64,000 bases of DNA from Gnetum montanum (GCA_015680685.1 MNCI01026431.1:1022328-1086327), one strand, 5' to 3'. Counted from the first letter of the stretch, positions 11,020 to 21,349 are shown. The notes: generated from the letters alone by a model not told the origin. Numbers and translations are program-made.

Positions 11020-11599
11020 AATTTATTCTCTCTCCAATTCCAAGTAAGTGATACCTAACTCATGCAATAGAACTACTTCTATTTATGTTGTAATAAAGAC
11101 AAATTCATGATTTTCTTCATGAGCTACCATGCTTACCTTTAGAATAATTTCCTTTAATAGTAACTATGCTCAATAGCTTTTTTTTTTTTTTGAAAATTTC
11201 TTTTTAATGAAGGATACTCTAATATCCCTTCATGCCCTTCATGTACTTCACATTCTTCATAATGTAAATCCTCTTTTGCAGATGACATTTTTCTGCACTT
11301 TCACAATGGCAAAAGTAAAACTAAAAATTAAAATGTCATACCATACCATATAAGATATAAGATAAGTTTAAATAAATTATTAAAATACACAAACTATCCT
11401 CAGAAAATCTGAAAAAGATTTTAGATTTCATGCATTAAAAAAATACTTGCTATATCCTCTTTGCTCGAGATAAAGGTAACTATCAAAATCTTAATGATCC
11501 TTGAATGTTGCTTGTCCTCTTTTTTACAGTCACTGATGCGAAAAGCACTAGCATAGAGATATGGACTTGCTGAAAAAATGTTCTATTGCCATTTTAAAA

Positions 11600-12075
11600 A
11601 CCACCTAAAATGATGAGTGCTGAATATGATGCTATCATGTCCCAAACGTTGTTATGGGAAAAGATCAATAACTTGGAGAGATCAAAGCTTTTGTGGAATG
11701 GACTCTACCAAAATTTCACTGAAATAATTAAAGGAGAAATTCAGTCTATGCACAGCCAAACATTCTTGAATAATTAGGCTTATTTCACCAGAAATTTGAT
11801 TGTTGGAGATTATCAATCTTGTGTGCCATCTGTATGCCTCCAATTCTGTAAAGGTATCTGTTCACTCAAATTGTTTCTTGATAGCACAAAATCCTCGTGT
11901 TTGAGATTGGCAACTTCCTTCAAAACAGATTCTATAAACATGGTAGAAAGATAAAAGATCTAAGCTGTCAAGAAGATCCCTGGCTACCTTCCCATAGCCC
12001 AACTGTTTTGGAATTTTCTTTGATAGATTGTTCATACTTAGATTCAAGACAGCGGTAGATTCAGTGATCCCTATA
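11600..12075 (-). pseudogene. Leucine-rich-repeat gene remnant inside the hAT element
   Basis: Minus-strand translation gives VLNLSMNNLSKKIPKQLG and LDSLDLL, then further on RLIISNNQISGEIS and LNFSFNYFSEI. These match the plant extracellular LRR pattern (LxLxxNxLxGxIP) of receptor-like proteins or kinases. A pyrimidine-rich tract ending in TATAG at about 12074 resembles a splice acceptor. Frame breaks are present. No transmembrane or kinase part was seen. It lies between the transposase part and the right end of the hAT element, so it may be a captured host fragment or an older insertion. Confidence 0.5.
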
Positions 12076-12619
12076 CAATGAAAGAAATTTTTAAGGTTAC
12101 ATGAAATACCAAATACAATTAAAACTGAAATATAATAAAGAAATGACAAAGTCATAAAAGAAAGAAAATTCATTTAAGTTTTAACATAACATTTAAAATC
12201 GTAAAATAAAACTTACGGAAGAAAATTTCATAATGCCACTTTGGACTCAAGCTTTGGCTCCATGATCTTTATCAGACTGAATCCGAATGATTAAGGCAAT
12301 GCAATGATGTGGCAGTACTCCATGGATATGGACAGAAAAGATTTGAATCTGTATTTTCCATCCGAAACTGAAAGTAGACTGCAACTGTAGATTTTTAAAA
12401 AGTTGTAATTAGAAAGACGTGGAGTGGTTGAAGGGCAAATAAATTTTAAATGTCAAAAAACATAGTAAAAGTTAAGGGAACGTTTCAAAATTTTAGGGAA
12501 CATTGCAAATTTTTTGGAAACTTTGAAAATGGAATAACAACGCTGTTTTGAAACGCAATTTGGTTTCTGAAATGAAAAACGCGAAACATGACTAATCTCA
12601 TGCGTTTTTGGTAACTATG

Positions 12620-13060
12620 GTTTGTACAAATGGATTGTTATGCCATTGGGTCTGAAAAATGCTCCTTCACAATTTCAACATCAACATCGAATGACATGAT
12701 TTTCAAAGATTATCGAGCCTTCATTGTGAACTACATCGACAACTTTGTAATCTTCTATGAAGATGAAGAAGAACATCTCCATCATCGGGTGCAATTGGCA
12801 CCTCTTATCAAACAACATGGGATCGGCCTCTTCGCAGATGCAAAAAAAATTTAGGTGTGTCAATCCAAAATTGAGTTTTGAGGGATTATCTTATAAAATC
12901 GTAAATTTTTTATGCAGCCCCACATCATTGGGAAGATGGCTCTCTTCCGGTTAAAGCTTGATTCCAAGGAGCAATGCCAGCGCTTTCTAGGCTGCATGAA
13001 TTATATGCATAATCATATTCAGAATCTTTTTTACAAAACTAAAGCTATTCATCAAGCGAA
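12620..13060 (+). pseudogene. Endogenous caulimovirid reverse transcriptase, C-terminal half
   Basis: Resumes after the hAT element with IVMPLGLKNAPSQFQH. The catalytic box reads YIDN, so one of the two metal-binding Asp residues is lost (GAC to AAC). CQRFLGCMNYMHNHIQN, typical of the caulimovirid RT connection, follows. Frameshifts occur near 12680 and 12850. The sequence ends at the copia target duplication GCTTC (13061-13065) inside what is one unit of the 156-bp array continuing after 15485. The polymerase is inactive by several independent lesions. Confidence 0.8.
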
Positions 13061-13065
13061 GCTTC

Positions 13066-13625
13066 TATTGGAAAATACTAACAGCGGTGGATCACAGCAA
13101 TGAATTAGCAGTTGCTTATTCATGAACTACACTTTCCACACTTTCCATTTCTATCGTTTTAGAATTTTTCCAAAAAATAACATAAGACTTCTAAACGTAT
13201 TGTGAAGTTCTATCTTAGTTAATTTTTTAGATGTTTCTAATTCTGTAACCTATGGCTATTGAAGTCTGTCATGGGATCCGTCATAAACAGCATGGGAAAA
13301 GACAAGAGAGGGAGAGTTCCCAGTTCCCACATTGCATGAGAGAGAGGTTTCTTCTTGTTCTCTCCGTGTGATGAAGGGAGAAGCTTGGTATTTCCACATT
13401 GCATGAGAGAGAGGTTTCTTCTTGTTCTCTCCGTGTGATGAAGGAAGAAGCTTGGTATTTCCACATTGCTTGAGAGAGAGGTTTCTTCTTGTTCTCTCCT
13501 TGTGATGAAGAGAAATGCTTGTTATTTCCATTGCTCATAATAAGATATTTTTTCTGCAATTATCTGTCGTTCAACTGCTCTTTATTTTCATTTCATTTCA
13601 TATTTCGCTGCCAGATGTGCTAACA
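13066..13625 (+). repeat. 5' LTR of small copia element
   Basis: Starts TATTGGAAAATAC (the 3' copy has TGTTGG, so the second base is mutated) and ends GCTAACA. It contains three 67-bp tandem units at about 13327-13530, each with GAGAGAGAGGTTTCTTC and GATGAAGG. The 3' LTR has the same three units, so the triplication predates this insertion. Confidence 0.9.
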
Positions 13626-13626
13626 G

Positions 13627-13638
13627 TGGTATCAGAGC
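13627..13638 (+). other. tRNA-Met primer binding site, small copia
   Basis: TGGTATCAGAGC, the standard plant Ty1/copia minus-strand primer site complementary to initiator tRNA-Met, one base after the LTR end. Confidence 0.9.
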
Positions 13639-13683
13639 TTCTAGGTTCATAGTCCATGGAAGTGTTGTAGATCGTGCATACAA

Positions 13684-14002
13684 ATGGTTGGCAAATACGA
13701 AATAGAGAAGTTCAATGGAAGCGACTTCACATTGAGGAATGAAAAGAAGGCAGAAAAGGTTGCTGCAAATCTGTACATGCTTATGGGGAACACACATCAA
13801 GTGGGAGAGTCTTCTGTTGCATCAACTAGTTTAGGAGAAGAATCGACGATGTTGTGGCATCGAAACCTTGGTCATATGTCAGAACAAGGTTTGTAGATTT
13901 TTTCTAAACAGAAACTACTCCTGGGCTCAATTCGGTATATTTACCATTTTGTGAGCATTGTGTTACTACTAAGCAACACAGATTTAAGTTTAGCACATCA
14001 GA
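13684..14002 (+). pseudogene. Copia gag start fused to pre-integrase remnant
   Basis: Begins MVGKYEIEKFNGSDF, the usual start of plant copia gag, runs for about 55 residues, and then has LWHRNLGHMSEQGL, the GAG-pre-integrase motif that normally lies hundreds of residues further on. A frame break is followed by EHCVTTKQHRFKF, the integrase zinc-binding end. Protease and most of gag are deleted between the two parts. The deletion is internal to an element with intact ends, so it may already have been present in the transposing RNA. Confidence 0.75.
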
Positions 14003-14487
14003 AAATGCAGACGCAAACGCAAATGCAGACGCAGACAATGAAGAGCTGAGGACTGCATCCGCAGGCACGACCAGTGATGAAAATGGAAACAGAGAAGGCT
14101 GGTCTGAGGGCATGTTCCTGGAGGTGGAGGCCCAGTTTCGGGTGCTGGGCGCGTTGGGTGCGGGGCCATGCTTGCGCACCGCGGCGGAGGTCCTAGACGA
14201 TTACAGGACCATCGTGGGTTTCACCGGGATTGGCGAGTACGGGCAGAGCCGGGTGCTCGCAGAGAAGCTGAAGCTTGACTGCGTCGAGCGGTTCAAGGAA
14301 GGCGAGCTTGGGCTCGAGCAACTTGCCCTGGTGGACTGCATGAACGAGTTACTGACGAATTTCCCTGTCCATCTTCAAATCGTTGCCGGACTGGTGGGCG
14401 ATCGGGCAGATGTTTCCGCTGATGCCGATCCAACGACTAAACGAGCGGCCGACGGTGCCGGTGGTGTTGTCAGATCTTACCTGCAAT
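14003..14487 (+). other. GC-rich coding-like insert of unknown origin
   Basis: An open frame from about 14000 to 14489 reads through an acidic Ala/Asp/Asn repeat (encoded by a GCAGAC-type microsatellite), then MFLEVEAQFRVLGALGAG, RTAAEVLDDYRTIVGF, LAEKLKLDCVERFKEGELG and VHLQIVAGLVGDR, ending at TAG 14487. GC content, especially at third codon positions, is far higher than in the LTRs and neighbouring DNA, and the predicted chain is helix-rich with no retroelement motif. This fits a captured host exon or processed gene fragment. I do not recognise the protein. The 125-codon part from ATG 14112 is uninterrupted. Confidence 0.6.
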
Positions 14488-14495
14488 AGCGACAG

Positions 14496-14584
14496 GAAGC
14501 TGAGCCGATGCGGACACCGACGCCGACGCATGCGGTTTCANAGAAGCTGAGCCGATGCGGACACCGACGCCGCATGCGGTTTCA
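14496..14584 (+). repeat. ~44-bp direct repeat spanning an ambiguous base
   Basis: GAAGCTGAGCCGATGCGGAC starts both copies (14496 and 14543); both end GCATGCGGTTTCA. The copies differ by one 3-bp unit (GAC), and an N lies between them at 14541. It may be real or an assembly join. Confidence 0.8.
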
Positions 14585-14913
14585 GCAGAGCCGTTGGCAA
14601 AAACAGAGATGGTGTCATCTGAGGGTTTCAGATGAGGTTTCTGTCAAAGTTGCTGAGGATCGGCAGGATTTCAGCAATGAGGTTTCCAAGGGTTTGTTTG
14701 GCGGTTTTTCTATGGTGGAGTGGTATTCTGGCGAGTTGGTGGAAGGGCAAGGCCATCTGGTCCACCGCTAGTACCACCTCCACTTGCAGAGGGACAAGAA
14801 GAAGAAGGTTTCTCTCTGTGTCACCGCTCAACATATGCAACATAGAATGGCAAGGTAGAAAGGATGGTGTGGAGATATGATTGATCCTCAATCAAAATCT
14901 CCAAGTGGGAGAT
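14585..14913 (+). other. 3' interior of small copia element
   Basis: Moderately GC-rich DNA with short open frames but no recognisable domain; may be the remainder of the captured fragment (to about 14760) followed by element sequence ending in the purine tract CCAAGTGGGAGAT next to the 3' LTR. Confidence 0.5.
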
Positions 14914-15485
14914 TGTTGGAAAATACTAACAGCGGTAAATCACAGCAATGAATTAGCAGTTGCTTATTCATGAACTACACTTTCCACACTTTCCATTTCT
15001 ATCGTCTAATAGTTTTAGAATTTTTCCAAAAAATAACATAAGCCTTCTAAACGTATTGTGAAGTTCTATCTTAATTAATTTTTTAGATGTTTCTAATTCT
15101 GTAACCCAGATGTGGCTATTTAAGTCTGTCCTGGGATTGGTCATAAACAGCATGGGAAAAGACAAGAGTGGGAGAGTTCCCAGTTCCCACATTGCATGAG
15201 AGAGAGGTTTCTTCTTGTTCTCTCCGTGTGATGAAGGGAGAAGCTTGGTATTTCCACATTGCATGAGAGAGAGGTTTCTTCTTGTTCTCTCCGTGTGATG
15301 AAGGAAGAAGCTTGGTATTTCCACATTGCTTGAGAGAGAGGTTTCTTCTTGTTCTCTCCTTGTGATGAAGAGAAATGCTTGTTATTTCCATTGCTCATAA
15401 TAAGATATTTTTTCTGCAATTATCTGTCGTTCAACTGCTCTTTATTTTCATCTCATTTCATATTTCGCTGCCAGATGTGCTAACA
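14914..15485 (+). repeat. 3' LTR of small copia element
   Basis: Starts TGTTGGAAAATAC, ends GCTAACA. Near-identical to the 5' LTR over most of its length, with two short insertions relative to it (TCTAATAG near 15003 and CCAGATGT near 15106). Contains the same three 67-bp units. Confidence 0.9.
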
Positions 15486-15985
15486 GCTTCCACCCTTATG
15501 CTGCATGAATTATATGAATATGAGAATTATATGCATAATCATATTCAGAATCTTTTTTGCAAAACTAAAGCTATTCCTCAAACAATGGTAAGTAGCTTGT
15601 TTCAGCAAACTACTAAAGCCACGGAAAAGTGATACAAATCAAGCAAGAATGCCAGAAGCTTCCACCCTTAGGCCGCATGAATTATATGCATAATCATATT
15701 TAGAATCTTTCTCACAAAACTAAAGCTATTCCTCAAGCAATGGTAAGTAGCTTGTTTTAGCAAACTACCGAAGCCACATGAGAAGTGATACAACTCAAGC
15801 AAGAATGCTAGAAGCTTCCACCCTTAGGCTACATGAATTATATGCATAATCATACTCAGAATCTTTCTCACAAAACTAAAGCTATTCCTCGAGCAATGGT
15901 AAGTAGCTTGTTTTGGCGAACTACCGAAGCCACATGAGAAGTGATACAACTCGAGCAAGAATGCTAGAAGCTTCCACCCTTAGAG
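15486..15985 (+). repeat. 156-bp tandem array of viral RT/RNase H connection sequence
   Basis: Units begin at GCTTCCACCC: 15486 (172 bp, with a 16-bp internal duplication), 15658 (156 bp), 15814 (156 bp) and a partial at 15970. Each unit encodes the end of the RT motif seen at 12990-13060 (MHNHIQNL) plus the following connection. The period equals 52 codons. Each unit contains TGA and TAG in the viral frame. The small copia inserted in this array, and the part before 13060 is one more, internally deleted, unit. Confidence 0.85.
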
Positions 15986-16420
15986 CATACATTTGAAGGA
16001 CCATATGTTCTCAGTACAGATGCCAGCTATGACACTTGGAGAGCTGTTCTTTTGAAAAAGGTCAAAAACACTGAAAGAATCTGTTTCTATGCATCTGGCA
16101 TATTCTTACCAAATGAGAAAAAATACTGGCGCCATTGAAACGGAGATCTTAGCTGCTATCAAAGGTCTCCAAAAATTTCGTTTCTATTTAATTTCTAATA
16201 CATTTATTTTACACATAGATCCTAGTACTTTGGCAACACTTATGAAGTGTAAAATTACATCAAGCCCAAAGATGCAACGCTTTGCATGGTGGCAATTTCT
16301 GCTATCTCAGTATAATTTCACCATCAACCAGATTCATGAAAAATTTAATTCTTTGCCTGATGTATTAAGCCAAGAATTTCAAGGATGCTGTTTTATGTTT
16401 AAAGGTAAATTTTTCTAGAG
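15986..16420 (+). pseudogene. Endogenous caulimovirid RNase H domain
   Basis: Starts with a STDASYDTWRAVLLKK segment carrying the first catalytic Asp, then ETEILAAIKGLQKFRFYL with the catalytic Glu, FILHIDPSTL with a further Asp, and the C-terminal WWQFLLSQYNFTINQI and LPDVLSQEF block. This W...LS.Y.F then LPD.LS pattern is the usual end of the caulimovirid polyprotein. A frameshift near 16090-16130 separates the first Asp from the rest. It would degrade the RNA template during viral reverse transcription. Confidence 0.8.
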
Positions 16421-17000
16421 TCCCTCATCATCTGAACATTGATCAAGCAAGAGAGAATATACAAGCATAGTGAATCAAGCAAGCATGTTTCAGAATGGAG
16501 CACATGGCCTCTCAAGACACCTCAGGAAAAGCTCCAATGGTATCACAAAAGTAACAGCTTGTTTCCACAAGGCAGCTCTCAAGAAGGATCCTATCCAAAT
16601 TTGGATTTGTTCCTAAACATGGCTGGTCGCATTGACTGTTTAGTTAACAATTTGCGATGGTCTAAATTGGAAGGAAGTTTAATCCAACATCTGATCAAAA
16701 ATGACTGCTTTGATAATATTCTGCCTAGTTGAAGATCCCTTTTTGCCAATCGAGAAAGTTGATAGTTTCTCAATAAACTGTTAAATTGGGACATCTGGGA
16801 ATCAACTCTCAACTTCATGTTTCAGCGGATTAATGTGTATGAACCAGATATTGTTTGTCTCTATCAAGATGAACAATTGCAGATCAAACCAGTGGCTGAC
16901 AAGGAAGCTGCTAGTGCTCATCCAGTGGACTTAGGTATGCTTGAAGAAGCACACAAACTAGTCTTAGTCATGCTAAAAAAAAGTGCATAAACTAGTCAAA
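16421..17000 (+). pseudogene. Viral sequence after RNase H, function unknown
   Basis: A frame from 16439 to 16732 (includes WSTWPLKTPQEKLQWYHKS) continues after a stop with VYEPDIVCLYQDEQLQIKP to about 16950. It lies where caulimovirids may carry a further ORF, but I recognise no transactivator or other motif. Plus strand, same orientation as the polyprotein. Confidence 0.4.
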
Positions 17001-17479
17001 AGTTGTGAAATGTGTGCTAAAAGCCATGGTGGAATCTACTTCATTCATAAAGCCATCATCACCACCATCACTGAAGATTAGTCAGTGTACTGTTTATTGT
17101 CTTTATGCCTAGTCTAGACACCTTTATGTCTTATAAGATGAATCTTTTTCCTGAAAGATGATCTAAAGTTGTTTGAAATTAGTCTATCTATTGCTAGATA
17201 AGGATAAATTATCTAAAGTTATTGCTATCTTGAGACAGCCTATTAAAAGATCTGCTATATGAGGATCTTCTTGTATGTGTTTTGAGAAGAGAGTTTTTAA
17301 TGAAATTGTGTGTTCTCTGCAACTAGCACCAATCTTTGGTTTGCTTTGCACTGATCTTTTTTAGGCCATGAAAGCATTACAGAGCTGAACACCAGAGTTC
17401 ATAGTGCTGCGACCTCTCTGCCATTGATTTTTCTCCATCTATTCCATGCAATCCATGGCTTCGGATTCAAGAACAGAAA
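17001..17479 (+). promoter_or_regulatory. Viral intergenic region with candidate pregenomic promoter
   Basis: Non-coding stretch between the last viral coding remnant and the primer site. CTATATGAGG at 17255-17264 is a candidate TATA box. The arrangement (promoter then tRNA-Met site then first ORF) is that of the caulimovirid intergenic region. The leader would be short, about 190 bp, so part may be missing. Confidence 0.4.
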
Positions 17480-17491
17480 TGGTATCAAAGC
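17480..17491 (+). other. Caulimovirid tRNA-Met primer binding site
   Basis: TGGTATCAAAGC matches the canonical TGGTATCAGAGC at 11 of 12 bases. Caulimoviridae use initiator tRNA-Met and by convention number their circular genome from this site. There is no LTR end in front of it, unlike the copia site at 13627. Confidence 0.65.
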
Positions 17492-17665
17492 TTGGGGTTG
17501 GGTTAGTCGAAGTTCACTCGGTTGATCCGGCTCCATCAACACCTATTTTACTACTTTCACCAGCAACGTACATGCCTCACAGCTTTTCTGAACTATTGTT
17601 TTCAGTAGATTTATGCTCTACAACAAAGTAATTTTGTTTTGTAGTAAGCTGAAAGTAATGATTTT

Positions 17666-18034
17666 ATGGAAATTGAGTCTATGTCTTCAGAAGATATCTA
17701 TACCTTTCCTATGTTTCATCCAAGTTTGCATAATTATTATGCAGTAGATATGTCCTCTTCTGATACACCTAGAAATGTTGTTACTCTTCAACCTAAGTTT
17801 TCTGCTAAGATTCAGCCTGTTAATAAAGCAGAATATGAGTATGCAATAGAAGATATCTATGCATATCCTTATTTTTATAATGAAGATCACTATCCTTTTG
17901 AAAAACAATATGATTGGGATACCTATCACTCCTTTATGCTGCAAGCCCGTAGTAGTGGTAAAGGAATAGAAACTTCAGAAGCTGAAAATGAAAATGTTAT
18001 CCTGCCATTTCATGAAGCAATGTTAAACAAATGA
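17666..18034 (+). pseudogene. First viral ORF downstream of primer site, truncated
   Basis: 122-codon frame beginning MEIESMSSEDIYTFPMFHP, rich in Asp, Glu, Tyr and Ser, ending at TGA 18032-18034; similar codons seem to continue briefly (SYVGSDGK) before a non-viral insert. By position this is the N-terminus of the viral polyprotein or movement-protein region. I see no movement-protein motif, so the product is not named. Confidence 0.5.
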
Positions 18035-18040
18035 TCTTAT

Positions 18041-19862
18041 GTTGGTAGTGATGGAAAATTAACCTTTGCCCTACCCTACCTTACCTAACTAGGGTAGGGT
18101 GATGCCTAGGATCATTAGTAATACCACAATGGAAGACAATCCCAACAACACAAATTTCACCTAAATTGAACTCCTTGAAGCAAAGTTATGCATGTTCAAA
18201 ATTTGATTAATAATTAATTAATTAATCATATTTAATTACAGCCAAGCCAATGATAATTAAAACTCCTGTGCCAAAATAGGTCCTTAAAATATAATATTCC
18301 ATGCATGCCAACACCATCAACATCACATATCATACTCCACAAATCCACAACATACCATACATCGCATATTTATTATTAATAAACAAACAACCAAAACCAT
18401 AAAATTTTGGGAAATATGCAAAACTACATATCGAAGCTCAATTTTTTAACTATTTGCCCTACATTCACCTAATCAAATACACTAATTTGGCACAAGGAAA
18501 AGGTAAAGAGAACCCACCAATTAAAATTGTCATGGTAGAAAGTTCAAAACAAATAGAAAATCTTTAGAAATCATGCAGGACTCCACTTCAAACAAGTTCC
18601 ACACCCACATAGACATGATCATTGCAATTCCAAATTTAAGTTCAAAACAAGCAAAACCTTCCACAAAGCTCAAAATTCTATAAGGAAAAAGATGAAAACA
18701 AAAAAAGAAAGGAAAAAAAATCAACAGAACAACCTTTACCTTGTTGTTTCTATTTTTTGAAACATAAAACCAATTTTTTTATGGGTACATGATGGTAGAG
18801 GTGGTCGGTCCTTTTATAAAAAGAAAGGTTGTGAATTTCAATCATGCATAATAAACACACTAGGACTCTAAATCAAAATCAACTTGAACCTATGAAATCC
18901 ATATCACATAGTCACATATTAAAACCTAACCCACATATCATACAACATAGTGTTATAATTCAAATTCATAAATACTAAAATTATCTATAAAGCATAAATG
19001 AATACCAAATAGATGCTCTTGTATCCCAACCTAACATCCTTGCAAACATCACCTTCTAACACATCACATAGAGCTAGTCCACATAATTAAGTTAATTAAG
19101 CATGTAAAGACATCATAACCATAACATATAATGTGCAATTACAATAAGGTAGGTTGTCCCCACCAACCCATCGAGACAATACATGTAATGTATAAATCAT
19201 AATCATACGGCCTTAGAAAGAATGTAATAAAACAACAGTATCTATAATCTATTTGCTTTTTTTGATAAGATTGTGTAATCCATTAAATAATTTGAAACAA
19301 TCCTAGATATTAAAGGTGAAGGAACACCTCCAATCTGCTTTTCTTTATTGAACCAGAAATTGAAAAATGAAAAATGCAAGAGCATTATTATGTGCATTTA
19401 GGACATATAGATATCATAGGTAGTCCTAAAATTTAACTATGATTTACAAGTTGAGTATTTAGTAACATTGCTTGATAGCAGGCACTGAAGTTGGGAAGAT
19501 GCAAAGATATGCCAATTCTCAAGAACATTAGATAAAGATGCATTATGTTCAATTAACCAAATTTGTAGATCTCTTTAGAAGATGAGCATATTTGCAATGC
19601 TTTGATGTTATGCATTGAAATTCATGAAGTTAAGATGTTGCAAGGTTCTATTTACGCTAGTATTTTTCAGTTAACAAATACTATTTATATGAATTATAAG
19701 TTGAGATGGGGTGTTTAATTTCCTGTTGGTGGCAAACATTTGAAGTAAATAGGAAATTTTATAAATTGTGAAAGATATATTCAAAGAATTCCCTGCACCG
19801 AGCAATATGTAGAAGATAAAAGTTTTAAGAAATAAAAATGTCATAAATATAAGATTAGCAGT
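18041..19862. other. Unclassified 1.8-kb insert in viral sequence
   Basis: AT-rich DNA with no open frame of note interrupts the virus between the first ORF and the coat-protein region. It starts near TGTTGGTAGTGATGG and contains a small hairpin-forming block at 18069-18106 (CCCTACC and GGTAGGG arms) and a TTTTATAAAAAG TATA-like site near 18815. No target duplication or terminal repeat could be confirmed, so its type is unknown. Confidence 0.5.
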
Positions 19863-19868
19863 TATTCT

Positions 19869-21345
19869 GTGTCACAGTTTGCTCGTACCGCTGTAGCTGA
19901 TCTTGTTACTTCACCTCCAATTCAATCAGTTGTTGATATCTTTGAAAAGGGGGAATCTAACAAAGTCCATAACCAAGATGTTCAAGGTCATGAATACATG
20001 TTTCAAACTAGAATTATTAATGGAAAGGCAATGAGAAACCTGGCCCCAAAAACAATTCTATCACACAACGATTTCAACTGAAGAAATTCCCACAACTAGA
20101 GCAGATTGCAACTATCTCTTTGAGCATGATATTAGTGATACAGAATTGCAGTCTGAAAACACAAGGCAACTAAATTATTTGTTAAATTGGTCTAGCTATT
20201 GTAGCAATAATATTGATCATCTCGAAGATCAATCAAGTGAGATTCCGAAGCACATGCAGTACGTAGAAAATTATAGCAGAGGGAAAAATTAGCAAACAAA
20301 AGCAAGCCAAAAAGGACGACAGAAAAACAACACGAATTGCTTAGTTCTAAATCAAAGAAAAAGATGTCTGAGCCCTTCAAGCCTTCTTTAGCACCTAGTT
20401 TCAAATTTAGGGGAAAAGCCAAAGCTCGTGACAAAGCATCTAAATCCGATGACTGTGAAGCACAAGTAATGATGGCTTATCTACAAGTTCGAACACAGAT
20501 AGCAAATGCCTGTTATGAGTATTCCTTTGTTAAATATTGATTTTTTAACTCCAAAAGAAAGGCTTCATACAGTTAAACTATGGATAGATCAATTAAGGTC
20601 TACACAATTAATTGGCCAGCACGAGATATTATGTTGTTTGGTTTTTTCAGAACAGCTGGAAAAATTAGACACTGATGGGATAGTGCCTCTGCCCAAGCTC
20701 AAGAACGAGTCTTTCAAGGTCGTTTCGATGCACTATATGTTGCTTTAACTAATGAATTTTGTATGGATATCAAAGCTGCTATTTCATTGCAAGATAAAAT
20801 TCTACTTAGTCAGCGCAAATTAGGCAATTTGAAGTATTCTGAGCAATTCTCCAAAGAATTTGCTTGAGAAGTCTATGGCTTTATCATGATCAAATGACAA
20901 ATAATCTCTTTTTAGTTGCTCTTCCTCAGAAATTAGGACAAATGGTGGTGCATAATGCTCTCCAAAAAAATCTTAATCTGGCAAAATTATATCTCTGTGA
21001 TATTATTCATCTAGCTCATCAAGAATTACAGAAGGCTTGCTATAACATCTTTTTGCACAAGATCATGCCATCCAGAACAGTGTGCAATAAAATTGAAGGA
21101 GCCGACACATTTGGTAATCGTCCACATTTTTACCGTCAATACAAGTTCCACCGGATTCCTGCAAACGGAATTCCCAATTCCGTCCTTTCAAGTTCATTCG
21201 TCGTTGCTGTCAACCTCAACGCAGGAATAAAAAAGAGGGGTATTGCTACTCCTGTAAAGAAAAGGGTCATTATTCTTATGAATGTCCTAAGGCCCCTAAG
21301 CAAATCAAAATGTTTTTAGCTAAATATGTAAATGATTCAATTCAA
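19869..21345 (+). pseudogene. Endogenous caulimovirid coat-protein region with zinc knuckle
   Basis: Several plus-strand frame pieces: 19869-20081, 20337-20540 (basic, FKFRGKAKARDKASK), 20506-20748 (LTPKERLHTVKLWIDQL), then a diverged stretch to 21236. The last 100 bp encode CYSCKEKGHYSYEC at 21244-21285, an intact CX2CX4HX4C knuckle, the RNA-binding end typical of caulimovirid coat proteins. At least four frameshifts or stops break the chain. The frame ends shortly after the knuckle, where the right edge repeat begins at about 21350. Confidence 0.7.
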
Positions 21346-21349
21346 ACCT

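Larger units (their letters stand above)
9138..12619 (-). mobile_element. hAT-superfamily DNA transposon inside the viral RT
   Basis: Viral RT is cut at 9137 and resumes at 12628 in the correct protein context. GTTTATAC (9130-9137) and GTTTGTAC (12620-12627) are an 8-bp target duplication with one difference, the length expected for hAT elements. Ends are CGTAGGATCTCG and, reading in from the other side, CATAGTTACC, a weak inverted repeat. Subterminal ACGGCAA/ACGTGA words repeat near the left end. Transposase pieces (DUF659 and dimerisation region) lie inside on the minus strand. A run of 28 T occurs at 10254-10281. Confidence 0.8.
13066..15485 (+). mobile_element. Small Ty1/copia-type element carrying a gene fragment
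   Basis: Complete 2.42-kb element: two LTRs of 560 and 572 bp, a tRNA-Met primer site one base after the 5' LTR, a purine-rich AAGTGGGAGAT tract before the 3' LTR, and a perfect 5-bp target duplication GCTTC (13061-13065 and 15486-15490). The interior is only 1.3 kb, with a gag start fused to a pre-integrase fragment, then GC-rich DNA unlike the surroundings. It has no RT or RNase H, so it is non-autonomous. Confidence 0.9.

Noticed and set aside
13237-13559. Minus-strand frames with repeated HHTERTRRNLSL-type text
   Set aside because: Same text recurs at 14968-15419; it is the 67-bp LTR repeat read in three frames.
15486-15985. CRISPR array
   Set aside because: Units are 156-bp contiguous repeats without spacers, encode viral RT sequence, and the genome is a plant.
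7561-21345. Ty3/gypsy element instead of a virus
   Set aside because: The HAEQK-MVINY RT motif, coat-protein-type zinc knuckle, tRNA-Met primer site without an LTR, and absence of integrase point to Caulimoviridae.
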